Shown here: in pieces, positions 34,382 to 48,400 of the stretch
How the letters are laid out: the number at the start of each line of letters is the position of its first letter
Position numbering within the stretch: position 1 is the stretch's first letter
The notes under the pieces: generated by a model
Told to the model about the DNA's origin: nothing
The model's input: only the letters and a program-made list of their open reading frames with translations
Databases searched by the model: none
From: Megalobrama amblycephala
Lineage: Eukaryota > Chordata > Actinopteri > Cypriniformes > Xenocyprididae
Direction: 5' to 3'
Assembly (NCBI RefSeq): GCF_018812025.1
Contig: NC_063049.1
Coordinates: forward strand, 35,903,447 to 35,967,446
Length of the DNA: 64,000 nucleotides
Made by a program: the position numbers and the translations under genes

Positions 34382-35100
34382 CAGAAATGGAAAAAAAATA
34401 AATCTAATAAAAATGACGAAAAACTAATTTTACTAAAAGTTAACTGAATATGAAAACTGAAAATAATAATAATAAAATAATAATAATAAAAATTCGAAGA
34501 ACATACCAGAGGTTAATTGAGAAAATTAACCGAGTAGAGATTTAAGAAGATAAAATCAAATATGTTTTTGATGTATTGTGAAACATTTGTTTGGTCATAC
34601 TTGCATTTTGTGTCATAGTTTGATGACTTTACTGTTATTAAAGATTGGCCTGTAGTGTAACTATCTTAAAAGCCATTTTTCTTTTTTACAGATAATCATA
34701 AAAATCTTGAAGGCCAGGAATTTCATGCTATGTATATCACAACTTCTTACTAACACAAAATTCAGACCACCACAGCTGTGGCCGGAGACGTGCAATGAAT
34801 CAGACTGAAACTGAGGTTTTCTAGCTACGGTAATTTACTTTGCGGTAATCTTAAAAATATATATATTCATTAACATCTGTTTGATGAGTCACAGGTCTCA
34901 GGAAATATTAATGAAAACATAAAAATGCAAGAGATAATAAATCAAATAATAAATTCAAATTTCATTCCATTTACTTATAATTAAGGATATTCTATGTTAA
35001 CTTTTTATGTTAATCCACTTGGTGTCCAGTATAAAATCTGGGTCCTGAAACAAAGCATGAGAAATAGGAGAATGAAAAATACTTCACAATCAGATGTCAA
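34382..35100. other. Intergenic stretch, nothing recognised
   Basis: AT-rich with an (AAT)-like patch at 34463-34492. It probably lies beyond the 3' end of NAB1. Confidence 0.4.
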
Positions 35101-36793
35101 AAAAATAGAGTTTAATGTTCATGTACTGTATAACAAATTAAATATATTAGTGTTTACAAAACAATATGTGCAGGACTACCGTATGCATATCCTAATGTAC
35201 TCTCTACTCAAAAGTGATGAGAACAAGTTCTACTGACAACACAGTTTCATCCCACAGTCCAAGATGCATAAGTCTATTATACAAAGCAAGTACAAAGATT
35301 AGAGAAAGACTGATCATTTCTGTGAGTGGTTAAAGACAGTAACAAGCAAGGAACAAAGGTAGGCGTCTAGATATGTCTTGCTATATAGGTCATTGGTAAC
35401 GATGTAATCAGTGAGGTCCAATCAGATTTTTTCCAAAGCAAATTTTGTTCCAGTGCTCTTAGAGAGCTTGATATTGCCAAGGATTTAAGTCTCAGATGTT
35501 CATACAACTTCCCAAATCTCATTTTCCATTCCACCTAAAACGAACACCCAAAATAAACTACCACCGGCAAAGAATTGTAACATGGAATGCTTTTAAACTA
35601 AGGCAAAAATGTCAATAAATATTCACATAACGCTCGTCTTTATCGCACGGGACATCTCGTAACCCACCGACTTATCGCACGCTCTCAAAAACATGTTTAA
35701 AATGGCACTTAAATTAAGATTTTGCATACTCGAGATCTCTTTAGTCTCCTAAAAAAATAAAAGCACACACAATATTTCCACATATTCCCTCAAAATACTG
35801 AAGTGTATGATCAGGACATTAAAAATCGGTCTCTTGGTACCGATATAGAGAGGTATTTGTCATCGACACAAATACAGATTATATAACAGCTTGACCGGTA
35901 CATTACAGACATGTAATTGTGGAAAACCTGATTATCTCGTGCCTACTTCACCTCACGTGATACTTTAAAACTACATAAAGAGTGCGACTCGAAGCCGAAC
36001 CGATGATTTCACGGGTACAAGTCCTACAAAAACACGTATCACCATTGAGAAACACGAAAACGATGAGCAGTAGGATGCAAATTCGAGAATCAAACACTAG
36101 TGCATATCAGTTTCACATACATTTGCACGTTAGCTGAATCTAAGACTATGTCTACACTACGAAACGGAGTAGAAATACTGTACAGTGAATGTCCCTCTGA
36201 GGTTGGGACACCTAGACACGTTCACTGAGTTAAGTGACAACAGCTACCCGGTATTGCTCTACGACTAAATATTCAGTAATACAAATACATTACATGATTA
36301 TGATAAAGACTGGAACGGTGCAGTAATGACGCCCTGTTTTCAAGTCCAGTCAGTTGGGAATGTTTTCAAACTATTTACATGACGTTCAGGAGGGGAGACA
36401 TGCTTGTCTATATTAGCATTTTGTTGGGATGTATAGAGTACGATGACATATATTAATTGTGCTTAGTATCAGAATAAATCAGGCATTACTATTCGTTCAA
36501 GAAAGCCAAACGGCTGGCTCCGAGATTTCAGTGTTTAAATAGCAACGTGTACCGCAGTTTTCCTCTGTTACGCAAGTAAATTCAACCATAGCACCATAGT
36601 AGAGACTTTTAAATTCAGATTCGTTAGCATCGTCGACTCCCTTAAAGACCCCATGAGATCAAAATTAGAGTATTCATATGTAACGTTACTAGCTTTGAGG
36701 TCATCTATACGCTAGTGTACTAAACGCTGACAAACGTTACGAATTTAAACGCTTTGTCTTTCTCTTCTGGGATAAACAACCAAAACGTTTGAT

Positions 36794-38007
36794 TAGGGCT
36801 GCATGATATTGAAAAAAATATTGCGATATTTTGTTTTTCTGTGAATATATTGCGATGTGAAAAAAATACAGCAACTTCCACCAGATGACTTGAGTAGCTA
36901 TATTTGGAAAGAATGAATAATTCTAGAATGTTTGGGTTGATTTTGTTTGAGGCCCCGTTTACACTAGTGCGTTTTCGTTTTAAAACGGCGTTTTAAAATG
37001 AAAACGATCTTCGTCTACACTGGCATTTCCACAGTGCTTCAGAAACGATCTCAGTCTATACTACATGACCGAAAACCCTTGTCACATGAGAGTTCATGCA
37101 CACTGGGCATGCGCGTACAAGTGTAAACAGTTGCCTCTCGCGCATGTAGGCAGCTGCAGTATTAAAAAAATGCAGAGTTTAACACAATGGCTGCTAAAAA
37201 TTACAACAAAGCCAGCAAAGATTGCAGTTCAGTCTCCATGTTATTGTTTACATGGTCGTCAAGGATATGCAGAGCGAACGTGGGCAGCCGTGCCATCGTT
37301 TTCAAAAGTCTCCGTTTTGGTTTGTTTATACTGAAATGTTTTTAAACTAAAACGGACCCTGCGGCGTTTTCGAGGTTTGAAAATGCCGGCGTATTGTAAA
37401 CAACAGGCGTAAACGTACGCATTTTAAAACGAAAACACACTAGTGTAAATGGGACCTGAAAATAAAACTAAAAAAAAAAATTCTTGAGTGTGAACTATCA
37501 CTTTAGGGTTCAGCGATTTAAGAAAACTTTGGGAAATTTGGATGTTCTCACTTGGGTAGTCTTTACAAAAACCAACTCAAACCTCTTTCAAATCTGTTTT
37601 TGACTCATTCAGACAATATAATATATTTTTTTTGTAATTATTATTAAATAAAAATATTAAAATAAGAAATGTTGCAATACTACTACTACACTGTAAATAA
37701 AAATAGGAGTATTTATTAAAATAATAATAATAATTGTATTTTATAACAACTGTAAAAATACAGTACTAATATTTACATCTTAATTTCTTCATTTTTTTAA
37801 ACGTTAAATCAAGCTTTTATTATGGCCGTTTGCTGGCAAATAAACATACGCACGGCCGGTTTTAGAGTAAAACGAGGCCCTTTTCATTTACAGTGCTGAA
37901 ACTGTATCATGAGCTGCACATGTGCAGAGCTTCAGTCTGAAATAAATCGCAGCCTACTGCATTAAGCCATATTGCAATATCAATTTCGATATATCACTGC
38001 AGCCCTA
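36794..38007. mobile_element. hAT-like element with TAGGGCTGCA termini, containing a nested MITE
   Basis: The left end 'tagggctgcatgatattg' and right end 'cactgcagcccta' are inverses. Sub-terminal 'atattgcgatatt' and 'catattgcaatatcaatttcg' also mirror. No convincing 8-bp duplication is seen (CGTTTGAT against ATATCAAT). It lies in the presumed 3' UTR or downstream flank of NAB1. Confidence 0.65.
36951..37456. mobile_element. Nested foldback MITE (GTTTACACTAGTG type)
   Basis: Left 'ggccccgtttacactagtg' mirrors right 'cactagtgtaaatgggacc'. 'cgttttcgttttaaaacg' also has its inverse near 37418-37440. The open frame inside (37065-37334) has no domain. Confidence 0.7.
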
Positions 38008-38722
38008 ATATCAATGCGTCAGATTTTTTTCCAATCAAATGCTCTCTAGAATGATATCACTCCTGCTAATAATACCACCTGCTGTCGACTAGCAATAGCA
38101 AATCACGGTTCAAGGCGTAAATAAAGCCTACTGGATATTTAAAAAAGGAACAAACCCATTGATGTGTCCTACCGACTTCCTGTTATAACAGGAAATAGTC
38201 AATACAGGAAATGAAAGTGACTGCATGGGGTCTTTAAAGAGAAATGCAATCCAGTAGGCTCACTTAAATAGGCGACAACAACAGCTGCGTACTGGCAACT
38301 TCAAAAACACTGCGTTCCTCTGTTTCAGTGAAATTTTACATGCATTCATATATACATACAACACGTACTGTATTTAAATAACATTTAACCATTTTCAAAC
38401 AGACACTTTCTATGTATGTACAAATAGCGGACTTCGTGGTCCATACCGATAGGAGAGCATGAAGAGATAAAAACAGGTGATTAGAACTAGTGAGAATTGA
38501 ACAAGTACAGTCAGTGACAGCACAAACAGTGTGAATCTACTCAGGAGAATGGAAATAAGGACTCTAGGTGCTTTGGCAAAAACAAAAATGGTGAGAAACT
38601 AAAATAAATTCTATTTTGAGGCAACATTGGTTGTTAAGGCTCTACTGTAGTTGTGCTTGTTTAGTATTCACTGACAGACGACGTGTATTGTTGTAGGTTT
38701 GAAACGAAAGCATTCAGGGCTG

Positions 38723-38805
38723 CTATCTGGAATCCTCCGGCTCTGATTTGATGGTCTTCTTCTCAGAGAGGTTGAGGGCACGTGACGATGAATCTCCTCC
38801 GTTTT
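38723..38805 (-). CDS. nab1: NAB1 last coding exon
   Basis: The acceptor 'tttctccccag' opens the exon (first two bases finish a Glu codon). It encodes [16 protein letters not shown] and [10 protein letters not shown], then TAG at 38725-38723. The IKSEPEDSR end is almost identical to mammalian NAB1 and carries a sumoylation-type motif. Confidence 0.92.
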
Positions 38806-41800
38806 CTGGGGAGAAAAAAATAAATAAATCAAGAGAAATGCTCTGGGGTACTGAAACCCTTTATGTAATTTATCATAAATTGCTTGTAAGTTTCCTCATT
38901 TGCAAGTCGCTTTGGATAAAAGCGTCTGCTACATGAATTAATGTATATGTTAGCATTGACAAATATAATATGGATCATTTCTGTTATCAAATGAGATAAT
39001 ATTGGATAAAATGACACAATTTTAAAGATCACATCATATTAGTTAGCTTTTCACAATTAACAAATAACATAAAGAATGAAATTAAATCATTTTAATAATT
39101 TGGTTTGTCATATATGTCCCCATGTGCTTCTAAAATGGAAAAAATGGTAAATTTATTAAAAATAAAATAAATAATAATTAATATTACTATAATTTTTTGC
39201 CATGTCCCCATGTGCTTCTAGAATCGGAATATTTGTCAAGTTATTAAAAATAAAATAAAAAATAACTAATTATTATTATTATTGTCTCCATGTGCTTCTA
39301 AAATGGAAAAAAAAGGCAATATATTATGAAAAATAAAATAATAATAATAAAAACAATAACAATAATAACAATATTGTAATAATAACATTATTATTACAGG
39401 TTAGGGCTGCACGATATTGAAGAAAAGTGTGATATGCAATAACTCATAAAATAATGCGATATGCGATACAATAATGTACAAAACAGAAATTGATTATTCA
39501 AATGTAAAGAATAAAACATCTTAGTTTTCCCTGTATGAATTAAATGAATACTGATTCTCATTATAAAAGTTATTCAGTCAAGAGCCGTGAGTGATTTTCT
39601 CTGTCTTTTGTTGTTTGATTGACATTAATGATAGACTGCAGCAGGTTTATTATGGTGCGTTCACACCGGACGCGAATGAAGCGATAAGCGCGAGTGATTT
39701 ACATGTTAAGTCAATGCAAAGACGCGAATTGACATCCTGCGGCATGATTCGCGCGAATGAAGCGGCGCGAATGACGCGGCGCGAATTGAGCGATTCGGGC
39801 GTTTGACGCGCTTAACGCGTGATTCGCGTGAATCGCACAAGTTGAAAAATCTGAACTTTGGCGAATTTCCGCGCCGCGTTAACCAATCAGGAACTTGCTC
39901 TAGCAGTGACGTGACGTAGCGAGCTGAGGCAGAAATTCGAAACAACAATGGAGGACAAAATCATCGTCGCTGTACATCTTCATAAATTTATAGAAACAGA
40001 AATAAAAAGGATCGTGTTTGAAAGAAAGTGAGTGAGGAGGTCGGACAAACTGATAAGTTGTAAAAAACGGTCTTTACTCAATTTGAGCTATATATAGCAT
40101 ATATATATATATATATATATATTAAGACTACAAGCCAACTAAAGACGACCAATTGAGCTTATTTGCTGTAATTTACAATTATTTCCCCACTGACAAGTTG
40201 TGTTTATTCAGAGGAAGTGTGCAGAAAGCAGTGGGAAAGTCTGGGACACACGAAGGAGCGGGAGAGCCCCTCTCATGACGCGAATTCGCGTTTGTTGTTA
40301 AGGGATTTTCACGCACGAATGAAGCGAGTAAACTCAAAATGTTCAAGCGTCCAACTATTTATTTGCGCAAGTCGCGTCTGGTGTGAACGCAGCATTAGGC
40401 TGCTGTCACTTCAAAGAGCTAATGCACAGATCCAATATACTGTTACACACACGCATTTTCTTTCTCAACTGTTTAAGTTCACTTAATACATAACTGACTG
40501 TTTATGTGAATAATTACCAAGATGGACATATTTTGCCATATAAGCTGCAGAAGAGAACTGAATTTGGGAAAACATGCTGCCTGAGAGATGGCTATGTGGG
40601 TATGCGAGTACCGCATGGAGATCTTTTCCGTGGCTTATTGCAGTTAACTCTTTTTAACATTATGCATATCACACATATCTAACAGTCATGTGTCCATTCT
40701 TTTCCCTGCTATCTGCTTCAACCTAAAATTGTTATTTACATAACTTTTTGAAGAATGACAATCATTCAGTTATTGAAGCCATTGTGATATGCATATCGCG
40801 ATATGTACATTTGCGATATTTCAATAATTTCGATAAAATGAGCAGCCCTTTTACAGGTGTTTCTTCACCATTTACAAATTCACATTTTTGTAGTTCACAT
40901 AGATGATAACGGCATCATTTACACTTTGAAACCCGTTTTCAGAAGTTTCCATTTTCAGGCCCCCAAAACGCCATTGTCTTGTAAATGAACGGCCAAAACA
41001 CATAAAAAGTTTTACGTTTTTAGCTGAAAACAGTGTTGTGTAAATGGCCCCTCCTTGAGTACTTTTGCTCTTTATTTCCATCTTGTTACATTCAATTTAG
41101 TTATTTTTTGTCACTTTGTAAATATTAAAATTATAATTAACATAGTTCAAGTGTCACATCTTGCATTTACTGTAAGAAAAAGCATTTACTGTAAGACACT
41201 GATAGTGTGTGGCTCTGTCTTAAACCCCTAGTGAGCTGTTTTGCGGTCAACTAATAAGGCAGCATGTTATTCTTAACTGAAATTTGAAAAGCTCTACAAA
41301 AGCAGCAATTTCAATAGTATGCCTTTAGCATGTTGCTAAGCTAACGTGATACTTTAACAAGCATAAATATACATAGCACACCCAAATATTGCCCGTATCT
41401 AGAAACATTAAAAAAAAAAAAAGGTCATTTCTAAAACAGTTCATTTTTATCATTTTGAACAACTTTTAAATGATATTTTTCAGTTTTGTATTATAAGAAC
41501 ATTTTAAATGAACAATTTTCTTGCTTCATTCTTCTTGAAAAGACTGATCTCATTGCAGTGCATTATGGGATTGTCTCCTCCGTGAAGGATGCCTATGATG
41601 CTAACTTGAACTTCTTAGGTGTCTTAGCCTTCATATAGCCTTCGGTCGCATGCTTAGCCTCAAATGTTGCCTATGTAGGCAGCTCACTAGGTTTTTTCCT
41701 CTTTCCATTTAACACACACCTGTGGCTGCTGACGTCTTGCTCTCAGCGTTAGCGTGATGATGATGATGCCTCTTCAACTCATTTGCCAGCTGCTTTCCGA

Positions 41801-44800
41801 GAGGCGTGTCTCCGTCTGGTGCGCTCAGCCTCTGACTGGTCACCCTCAGATTCAGTGGTCTCTCTCCTGCAGAGACACAATAATAAAAAAAAAAAAACAT
41901 TCATTTTAACTTATGTTCACATCTCTTTTCACCTCACAACTGTATTCATGATCTGCGTTTAACAAAACGCAAGGCTGCATCATAATGTCTATTACCGAGT
42001 CCAAGCTAATGCTTTGAGACAAGCATTCCGCCTACCAGAAACACTCAGCACAATACTCTCTCTCGCGCGCACGCAACTGAGCTTCATTTGATACAAATGC
42101 ACCTTTTCTTCGACTACAGCCTGCCAACGCACACGCCGCAATAGCCCGAGGACAACGAATGCGGCTTGAAGCACGTTGATAGCGAGCTGCATTCAGCGCG
42201 TACACCTTTGTGCTTGCTGCCTCCTTCAAACGCAGCACATTAACCTCCTCTGTCCCTTGCTGACTGATCTCATTTGTGTCTATTGACAGCATCAGAGCAG
42301 CATCATGACTAATGTCTGTCATTTTTAACTTAACACAATGCCCTTTAATTACCAGCAGTTTTAATGTGAACATTGAGGGGACACGTCTCTCCCACCCACT
42401 CCTCACAATACCTCATTTTAAACCATTGAAGGTAACGACAGCTGTGGATATCAGAGTTGGACAAAACTCAGAGTGAATTTGAATTGGTTACGTCTCACAG
42501 GAAGCTGCATTGGAATTTGAATGACAGGATGAGGAATTTAATGAACTGCAAATTAAAGAAAATTTAATACAGGCAATAATAAATAAATAAATAGTGTTCT
42601 TCCACAATGGGCCACAAAACTAATATATATATAAAAATTGTATTTCAAATAATTGCTGCTCTTTCAAACTTTCTGTTTATCATAGAATGCTATGAAAGCT
42701 TGTTAAAAAAAAGATAATTGCAACTTTTTATCTAACAATTCTGACTTTTTTTCTGCAAATTGTGAGTTTATATGAACTTATGTCAGAATTGCGAGATATA
42801 AACTCACAATTCTGACTTTTTTCTCTCAATTTTGACTTTTTTCATGCAATTCTGACTTTTCACGCAATTGCGAGTTTACATCTCGGAATTCTGACTTTAA
42901 CACGCAATTGCGACTTTATATCACAAAGTTGTGACTATATCTCGCAATCGCGAGTTTATATCATGCACTTGCAAGAAAAAAGTCAGAATTCTGAGAAAAA
43001 AGTTGCAATTACCTTTACTTTTTATTTAGTTGCAGAAAAAAGCTTCCATAGAATCCTGAAGAAAAAATATTGCAGCACAACAACATTTTCAACACTGATA
43101 ATAATAAGAACTGTTACTTCAGCACCAAATCAGTAAAATGATTTCTGAAGGATCATATATTAAACAAAGAATTGCAGCAATATTTCACAATATTGTTTTA
43201 CTGTATTTTTGATTAAATAAATACAGCCTTGGTGAGCATAAGAGACTTCTTTCAAAAACATTTAAAACATTTTATGACCCCAAAATTATGAACGGTAATG
43301 TATATGTATATATACTCAATTGAAACTCAAGAATGAAATTCCTGCTAAACGTTGAGATGATATTACCAATGATATGCTAGTAAACCCAACAGCACCGATT
43401 CATTTCTTTAAAGCCCTACCTGCAAGGCTAAAGCAGGACATATTTAGGTCTTATCTAATTCTCACTTTCCGCCACTGCTTCTCTCTCTTTCTCTCTCACT
43501 CATTCTTTCTCCGCAGATCCCATACGCCCACTCTGGAGTTCTGAGAACACATGGGATATTAGGAAGCTGAGAGGGATCATGTACTCAGAGAGTTCACGAA
43601 GGAGTTATTCTCAGAGCTGGGGAGGGAGAGAGCTCTGTTGTGCTCAGCGCAGTGTAAAACAATGACAAATAATTATCTTAAATAATGAGAAGAGTGTCAT
43701 ATTAAAGCAAAGGAGAAATACGCGTTTTTTTCCAAGGAGTCTATAATAGATAAAGAAAGCTATCCATTAGCATCCCCATTTATCTCAATGGTAGATGCCG
43801 GGCTGGTGCATAAAATATGAAAATATGTGACCTGTGTGTTATCTAAAAAAAAAGATTAAAGCTTATTTATTGGCTGATATCTGGTAAATTTTGAGCATCA
43901 GCTGCTAATTGGATATATTGTATATACCTAAAAACATACAAAAATACATTTATGCATTTGTATATACATTAGGGCTGTCAAGCGATTCAAATCTAATTAA
44001 TTACACAATGTGGCAATTACTTCATCTAATTAATCGCACATCAAATTTGGCTGAGAAATTACCCCAAAAAGAAAATTAAATCATTATTGTGTTAAATGAG
44101 AAAAGCATCAGATAGACATTTAAAAACAGTACCTTTAGAAAGAAATATTTTATTTGATTCGTCATAGAATGTATTACACAAACTTTTAGGCTAAAATGTA
44201 ACTGATGACAATGTTTATTAAACTTTTCATTGAACTATACCTTTAATGTTTTTTTATTAATATAAAATATGAAATTTTTAAAATGAAATAATACTTTAAA
44301 TAAGAAACTAAAACTGCCAGTAGGTGGCGGTAAATGTCTTAATGAGTAAGTTCTTGAGTCATTCATTCATTCATTCAAACAGCTGATTCAATTCTGGAAT
44401 GAAGTAAATGGCTCTCTTTATGAATGGGCCATTGAATCATTGATTCCCCCGATTCGTTCAAAATGCAAATTTATTCAGAAACACGGCTGTGTTGCTCGGA
44501 GATGAACATGGCATCGTTCTGCTATGGCTTTATAGGTAACAAAAACAGCACTCGTGTGATATTGCACTCGTCGCTCGTGTGATATTGCTTAACTATATCA
44601 TATGATAAATATGAGACAAAAACTCGTACAGCGGCATTTGCCCCAATATCTTGAATTTTAGGGGCATATGGCTGCATTCTATAGGCTCCATCACGCAGTG
44701 AGTTGTTGCCCTGCATTATGTTCGTCACCATCAACTGTATGAAATGTCAGATGACCTTGGTCTGGGGCGGGGCGGGGCGTGTGCGTTAAATGTTTTATTA

Positions 44801-45406
44801 ATTTAACGCGTTAAAAAAAATATGTATTTATAAAAATAGATTTACAGAAATAAGTTTCTGTAAGTCTTATTTGCTATTATTAAATTAAATTATACATATA
44901 AAGCAGGGTGGCCAATATATACGAGTATCACCATTAAAAAACCCATGGTGGTCACGCACTACTTTGCAATGCAAAAGCCCTTGCAAACGTGTAAACATTT
45001 GTACCTGTGCTGTGATGCAGATAATCAGTGCTCAGATTCAGTATATGTGCAGTAATTATCATCATGTACCAACACAAGGGTCAAAATGAACTCCAGACGG
45101 GTGGCATTCTAAGGCACAAGATTAGCAGCCGAACACAGAGCTGTGTTCATATTTCCACCCGGCATCCCCCTCCCCTCTCTGACACCCACCACCCGCCTCC
45201 GCCTGCAGCTGCCAGATGAGCCCCAGAAATGAGAGTGCCAACAAGAAACGAGAAAAAAAAAAGAGAGTCTGGAACAGGTGATGCAAGCTACTGAATTATA
45301 TGAGAAATAACAACTGAAACGCTTCACCTGTTTTCGATACTGTCTAATGTGTAAAAAAATAACCTGGATGGTCAATCAAGAGTAAAAGACAGTTTGTCTG
45401 CTTTTC

Positions 45407-45443
<37 letters not shown>

Positions 45444-48400
45444 TGTTTTAGTGAAAATTAATTTCTTGAATTCTACATAATGTGCAATGTGGTTCTCAGC
45501 CGATTTTGCTTTAGGATACAGACACTCAGGGGTTTTCAAACTTTTTGATGCAAAAGATCTCTAAATATAAAGATACAATATAATATGAAAAAGGTATATT
45601 TTCATAAAGACCCTGTATAAAAACAAATATTTTATGAAAATGAAAAGACAAGTAATATTTCCAAAATTAAATTACATGTAGTATCATTGTACTAAAAAGT
45701 ATTTACTAATATATTTATTAAAATGGTCCCACTTTATATTAAGTGGCCTTAACTACTATGTACTTACATCACAAAATAAGTGCAATGTACTTATTGGGTT
45801 CATATTGAATTGCAAAACACTTTTGCTGCTATTGAGGTGAGATACGGGTAAGGTTAGGGAAAGCTTTGGTGGTATGGGTATGTTTAAGGGTGGGAGTAAG
45901 GTGTAAGGGATGGGTCAACAGTGTAATTATAAATGTAATTATAGAAATTAATTACAGATATAATTACATGCAGGTGTTTTTAAAATATAAGTACAATGTA
46001 AAAACATGTATATACACAATAAGTGCATTGTAACAAATGATTATTTAAATGTAAGTACATAGTAGTTAAGGCCACTTAATATAAAGTGGGTCCATTAAAA
46101 TTATTATTATATAAATCTTATTTTTTTATAATAATATTATATTTTTTAAATATTATATAGATATTATAATTATTATAAATACATTTGTTATAACATTATC
46201 ATATTAGTTGACAGCGTATCTAAGATTAACACTTTACAATTACATTTTTTTTTCTCCGCTAATTTTATGCATAATTGTGTCTTTTAAAATCTAGTGCTCT
46301 CAAAACAAAAACCTGATGCCAAGATATCTGAACAGTCTCTAGAAAAGAGAACAAAGTAATAATACTATCAAATTTGGTAAATGTCAAAAAGAATAAATAA
46401 TAACAAATATTAATGTTAAAAATATTACATTAACTTTGACAGCCCTAAAAAATATTTTAAGGTTTCATCTTTAAAAAATTTTTTCTGGACTCCTTAGTTG
46501 GACCCTAGTTTAAAACCCCATGATTTTGCTGACAAGATAAATAAAATTTGCTCTAAAAGGACTGTCCTTGAAATAAATGCGCAGCAAGTTGCTTTGGATA
46601 AAAAGCATCCACTTTGTGACAAATAACCCATCATCTCTAATTTAATAAAGCACAAACTCACCCTGCTGGTCAGAGTTTTTGTCAGCTGAGAGCCCATTGC
46701 TGTTCTGCCTCTCTGTGCTGTGTTTGTAGGGCCCTGGTGGAACCCTCCACTCTAGAGCCTGCAGTCTGTCCTGCGCCGCGGCATCATGCAGTATCTCCAT
46801 CTGCTTGGCCAACAGACGCTCCAGCTGAACCTATAATATGCACAGACAGCAGGGAGTCAGACAGGCGGATGTGTATAGCATCGTACGTACAGTGTGACAG
46901 AAATTATTTCCAATATTCATCATTCACAAACAAACCGCAACTGTGGTGATACAAAACAAAACTAACCATAAACAAACCCCTACAGTCCAAATATCCATTG
47001 ATAATTTGAATGCTCCTCAATCAGATTTGCACATGAAACGGGTTTATTTTGTCACTATAAATCACTATAAATATTTTGTTGTGATTATATTAATGTTTTC
47101 TCCATGTACATCTCTTTGATTATCATTAAAAACCACACTACGTGTGGAGCTTTATTCATTCCAATAGCACCCCTCCTACGTGTGCAATAGCATGCTACCT
47201 AAAGAGGCAAGCAAAACAAACTTTTACAGCTTGTTTTTCTTTTACACAGGAAGATGCTATTCACAGTTACAAAATGACACGTTTCCGCTTCAAAACACAA
47301 AAGCAGTATAATTAACTGATGTTTCTGAGACAATGCATTGTGTCAATCTATCTATTGAAAAAAACAGAACAATTAAAGAGAAAAGATGGCCCAGAAATGC
47401 TCAGAGGTTGCTCTTATAGCTCAAAAGACATAATGGAGAGATGTATCAACTTTGTGATGCAAGATGCAAAAGACATAATGAGAGATATGCCAAAGCGTGT
47501 AAAAATGCAATAAATAGCCGCTTTTCCACCGTCGGGCCTAACGGTTCTTAGAATGCTAAGGAACGGTTCCAGTTGTGTTTCCTCTTGAGCCTGGTACGGC
47601 ACGGCACGACCCGTGCTCTGAATCATGCTGCTGGTAGAATCCAGGAAGTGACATCGCCTCTCAGGATTGGTCAATTTGATGCCTGGCTACCAGTTTCTCT
47701 GTTGCTGGCTAAGCACTCTATTTGAGCGACGTAAACACAAATTAATAATAAAAAATAAAAAGAAATATCTGATCATCCTCCATAATGCGGTCGTTACGTA
47801 CATCTCATGTCATCAGTAAATCGTTGCGTTATCAAGGCAACGACTGACACTTTTGTATTACATTCCAAAGAGCGGCCATTATCAGCCCCACAGTGGAAAA
47901 TGAAACCGTAACCGTACCAGGTGGCCCGGATCGACACTGAATGGAAACGTTACGCAATGAGAACCACTCGGCCTGAAAGTGGAAAAGTGGCTAATGACGC
48001 ACCACAAGTATGGAGTTCATTCTCAGTTTTACTACTAGGGGTGATATAGCAGATATTAGCATAAACTCTCCTTTTGCAATCATTATTCTCTCTAAGGTCA
48101 AGTACTGTCGTGGCACAGAGTCATAAATATTTTTGCATACTTCATCCGTTTGCATGCTGAAGTAAAATGTTTTTGGCCTTGTAGTGTAGAGCTATACAAT
48201 TAACAATAGATAGCAAAGACACGATTTTATCTTTGGACATTTTAGTAATACTGAAATCTCAGATCTTTAATTGCAGACACTGATATCTTAGCAAATCTGA
48301 GCACAGTTTGAGCACTTTCTTTAAATGTCTTAAGAAAAATCTGATAAGATTGAGACTTAAAAAGTCTCCATTTGTTCTTCATTTCATGTAACTATATATA

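Larger units (their letters stand above)
35101..38722 (-). other. nab1: Probable NAB1 3' UTR and downstream flank
   Basis: Below the stop codon at 38723 the sequence is non-coding. Parts (35240-36790 and 38010-38722) look unique rather than repetitive, as expected for a long 3' UTR; NAB1 of mammals has one of a few kb. Two Pumilio-type words read on the minus strand: TGTACATA (plus 38415-38422) and TGTATATA (plus 38349-38356). An ATTAAA word (plus 35109-35114) is one possible poly(A) signal. The actual 3' end cannot be fixed by eye. A repeat occupies 36794-38007. Confidence 0.4.
38806..41719 (-). other. NAB1 last intron, with a SINE-type tail and hAT-like elements
   Basis: At 38907-38945 (plus) 'gtcgctttggataaaagcg' followed by 'tctgctacatgaattaatg' is the 3' tail shared by several fish SINE/LINE families. 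Diverged 'ccccatgtgcttctaaaatgg' phrases repeat three times at 39118-39310, a local triplication of about 85 bp. The hAT-like element at 39402-40850 follows. Confidence 0.6.
41867..46661 (-). other. NAB1 intron between coding exons 5 and 6
   Basis: It contains, in plus order: unremarkable DNA to 42650, the 'tctgactttt' repeat block (42690-43050), an R1 copy (43058-43300), unremarkable DNA, a hAT-like left end (43970), an (AAT)n at 45410-45441 and a hAT MITE (45725-46093). A second SINE-tail-like phrase 'gttgctttggataaaaagca' lies at 46588. Confidence 0.6.

Noticed and set aside
42032..42406. 124-codon minus-strand frame within a NAB1 intron
   Set aside because: No homology recognised, lies just upstream of coding exon 6 and does not match any NAB1 region; exon phases already join without it.
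43970..46447. Single 2.5 kb hAT element between TAGGGCTGTCAA and TTGACAGCCCTA
   Set aside because: The ends are inverse and suggestive, but the flanking octamers (ATATACAT and AAAAATAT) do not match and other elements lie between, so I kept only the left part.
46588..46612. A tRNA gene or complete SINE at the 'gctttggataaaaagca' phrase
   Set aside because: Only the short tail motif is recognisable; no A/B-box head could be found.
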